From: Nocardia crassostreae
GTDB lineage: Bacteria > Actinomycetota > Actinomycetes > Mycobacteriales > Mycobacteriaceae
Direction: 5' to 3'
Assembly: GCF_001613405.1 (NCBI RefSeq)
Contig: NZ_BDCH01000017.1
Span: 1-64,000, forward strand
DNA: 64,000 bases
The notes beneath the pieces were generated by a model. That model saw only the letters and a list, made by a program, of their open reading frames with translations. It ran no database searches and was not told the origin of the DNA. How positions within the stretch are numbered: position 1 is the stretch's first letter; each line of letters starts with the position of its first letter. Below are positions 62,947-64,000 of this stretch, one piece after another. The translations under genes were made by a program, and so were the position numbers.

Positions 62947-63533
62947 TGACCAGCTGCACCATCCCCAATGTCATCGCCCAGCGCCCGCGCGGCGAGCGCA
63001 TCATGGACGTCTATTCGCACCTGCTCACCGAACGCATCGTCTACCTGGGCACCCCGATCGACGCGGGCGTAGCCAATGCCCTCATCGCCCAACTCCTGCA
63101 CCTGGACGCCGACAGCCCGGGCCAGGACATCAACCTCTACATCAACTGCGAGGGCGGCGACTTGTCCGCCATGCTCGCCGTCTACGACACCATGCAGCAC
63201 ATCAACTCCCCCGTGGTCACCACCTGCGTGGGCCAGGCCATTGCCGTCGGAGCCGTGTTGCTGGCAGGTGGCGCCCCGGGCCGCCGCACCATGCTCCCGC
63301 ACGCCCGCGTCGTCCTGCACCAACCCTCCGCCAGTGGCCGCGGCACCATCCCGGACCTCATCATCCAGGCCGACGAAATCGTCCGCATGCGAGCCGCCAT
63401 CGAACAGATCCTGTCCAAACACAGCGGCCAGTCCGCGGAAGCCCTCCGCCGCGACACCGACCGCGACCGCGTCTTCACCGCCGAAGCAGCCCTCGCCTAC
63501 GGCCTGGTCGACCAGATCCTGGGTCCGCGCTGA
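62946..63533 (+). CDS. clpP4: ClpP-family subunit lacking the catalytic serine (ClpP4-like)
   Basis: A 195-residue ClpP2-like paralogue. The nucleophile motif reads CVGQAIAVGAVLL where ClpP2 in this window has CLGQAASAAAVLL, so the Ser is Ala (codons GCC ATT GCC GTC). The His (VVLHQPSASGRG) and Asp (DTDRDRVFTAEAA) are retained. As written it cannot cleave peptides by the normal mechanism; it may be a structural or regulatory ring, like plant ClpR. Its ATG overlaps the clpP3 stop. A dispersed palindrome follows the stop. Confidence 0.9.
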   Translation: MTSCTIPNVIAQRPRGERIMDVYSHLLTERIVYLGTPIDAGVANALIAQLLHLDADSPGQDINLYINCEGGDLSAMLAVYDTMQHINSPVVTTCVGQAIAVGAVLLAGGAPGRRTMLPHARVVLHQPSASGRGTIPDLIIQADEIVRMRAAIEQILSKHSGQSAEALRRDTDRDRVFTAEAALAYGLVDQILGPR

Positions 63534-63548
63534 TCTGAAACACCATCG

Positions 63549-63601
63549 ACCGGGAACTGGTGGCGGGACCTTCTCGGCAAACGCCGCCACCATTTCCCGG
63601 T
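63549..63601. repeat. Dispersed palindromic element, copy 3
   Basis: Left arm ACCGGGAACTGGTGGC (63549-63564) and right arm GCCACCATTTCCCGGT (63586-63601), one mismatch to the other copies, with the same 21-nt spacer. CGA/TCG flanks extend the stem. It lies between the converging stops of clpP4 and the XRE regulator. Confidence 0.85.
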
Positions 63602-63608
63602 CGATGAG

Positions 63609-64000
63609 CTAAGCGGCGAGCGCCATGAGAACAGGACCAGTTGGCCGGTATCCGGCGGGCGGCCGCGTGATGGACGCCAGCCGTTGACAGCGCAACTCGT
63701 CGGCGACCTGCCCGGTGAGATCGCCCAGCGTAGTCCCCAACGCCCCCGCAAGATTCGAGATCATCTCACTGGAGGGGTCCTTCCGCCCGCGCTCCACCTC
63801 CGACAGATGCTGCGGCGAAATCCCGGCCCGCCCAGCAGTTTCAATGAGCTTCTCCCCCTGCTCCTGCCGCAACGCCCGCAACTGCTCCCCCAGCACCTCC
63901 CGCCACAACGGCTCCCGCCCGGCCTCCTCCCGCGGCCGCTCCTCCCGTCCCCCGGGAATCGAACGCAGACGCGGAAACTCCGGCGCGGCCGGAACAGCAG
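63609..64000 (-). CDS. XRE-family regulator of the ClgR/PopR type, 5' end beyond window
   Basis: At least 130 residues, still open at the right edge. The HTH is EQLRALRQEQGEKLIETAGR then AGISPQHLSEVERGRKDPSS, the LSEVERGRKxxSS form typical of ClgR/PopR. The protein ends VLMALAA; in Streptomyces, ClgR and PopR end in Ala-Ala and are themselves degraded by ClpP proteases, which closes a feedback loop. Its place after clpP3-clpP4 matches Streptomyces popR. A TTG at 63908 could start a shorter form, but sequence upstream (PEFPRLRSIPGGREERPREE) looks like a usual leader region. Confidence 0.78.
   Translation of the reverse strand, partial: AVPAAPEFPRLRSIPGGREERPREEAGREPLWREVLGEQLRALRQEQGEKLIETAGRAGISPQHLSEVERGRKDPSSEMISNLAGALGTTLGDLTGQVADELRCQRLASITRPPAGYRPTGPVLMALAA

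Overview
The window is high-GC actinobacterial DNA, most likely from Nocardia or a close relative (mycolic-acid-containing Mycobacteriales). Two blocks keep the gene order of Mycobacterium tuberculosis, as I remember it: a glycerol-lipid block at the left (dagK-like, FAD synthase-like, TetR, glpD; compare Rv2249c-Rv2252) and a proteostasis/housekeeping block (clpX-clpP2-clpP1-tig, then nei, rpiB, a DsbA-fold mycothiol nitroreductase and pepN; compare Rv2457c-Rv2467). Lineage-specific material is inserted inside the second block. GTG and TTG starts, 4-nt ATGA/GTGA overlaps and hairpin terminators without U-tracts fit this group.

Layout. 0.1-4.9 kb: glycerol-3-phosphate/ether-lipid genes around a TetR regulator with a palindromic operator. 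5-13.4 kb: an apparent envelope signalling module. A disordered FHA protein faces a three-gene, translationally coupled operon encoding a surface protein with nine Cys-pair repeats, a membrane protein with a beta-rich ectodomain, and a Ser/Thr kinase with a multi-pass C-terminus. 13.6-24.5 kb: a YdeP-type molybdopterin oxidoreductase with a broken fdhD, a steroid delta-isomerase behind a perfect KstR-type operator, a deleted dihydrofolate-reductase-like pseudogene, an AhpD-like protein, an MFS exporter, an FMN reductase and a large LuxR regulator. 24.6-29.8 kb: clpX, clpP2, clpP1, tig and an FKBP lipoprotein. 29.9-34.1 kb: the Hen1-Pnkp RNA-repair pair. 34.3-40.2 kb: Nudix, secreted glycine-zipper-like proteins, two tRNAs (Pro-TGG, Gly-TCC), a GGDEF protein and small membrane proteins. 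40.3-48.4 kb: a STAND NTPase-WD40 gene cut by a TGA, a deaminase, and a 3.5-kb accessory segment between a truncated nei copy and the intact nei. That segment holds a SigA-like sigma factor, a decayed cold-shock gene and small unknown ORFs. 48.5-60.7 kb: nei, rpiB, an M48 protease, the nitroreductase, a ferredoxin-reductase-type flavoprotein, a DGPF/ECF42 sigma pair, a broken AraC gene next to a quinone reductase, purC and pepN. 61-64 kb: a frameshifted enterochelin-esterase gene and a second clp locus: clpP3, a clpP4 lacking the catalytic serine, and a ClgR/PopR-like regulator that runs off the window.

Three features recur. First, a 53-bp palindrome with 16-bp arms and a constant 21-nt spacer occurs three times, at 8.2, 16.8 and 63.5 kb, each just after a stop codon. 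Second, seven genes are disrupted (three by single in-frame stops, one each of TAA, TGA and TAG; the others by deletion, truncation or frameshift), which suggests real decay or base-level sequencing error. Third, both clp loci carry signs of ClgR/PopR-type control, so the right-hand regulator may govern protease genes across the window. The strongest candidates for undescribed biology are the kinase/FHA/Cys-repeat module, the serine-less ClpP paired with an intact partner, the nei-bounded sigma-factor segment and the dispersed palindrome family.
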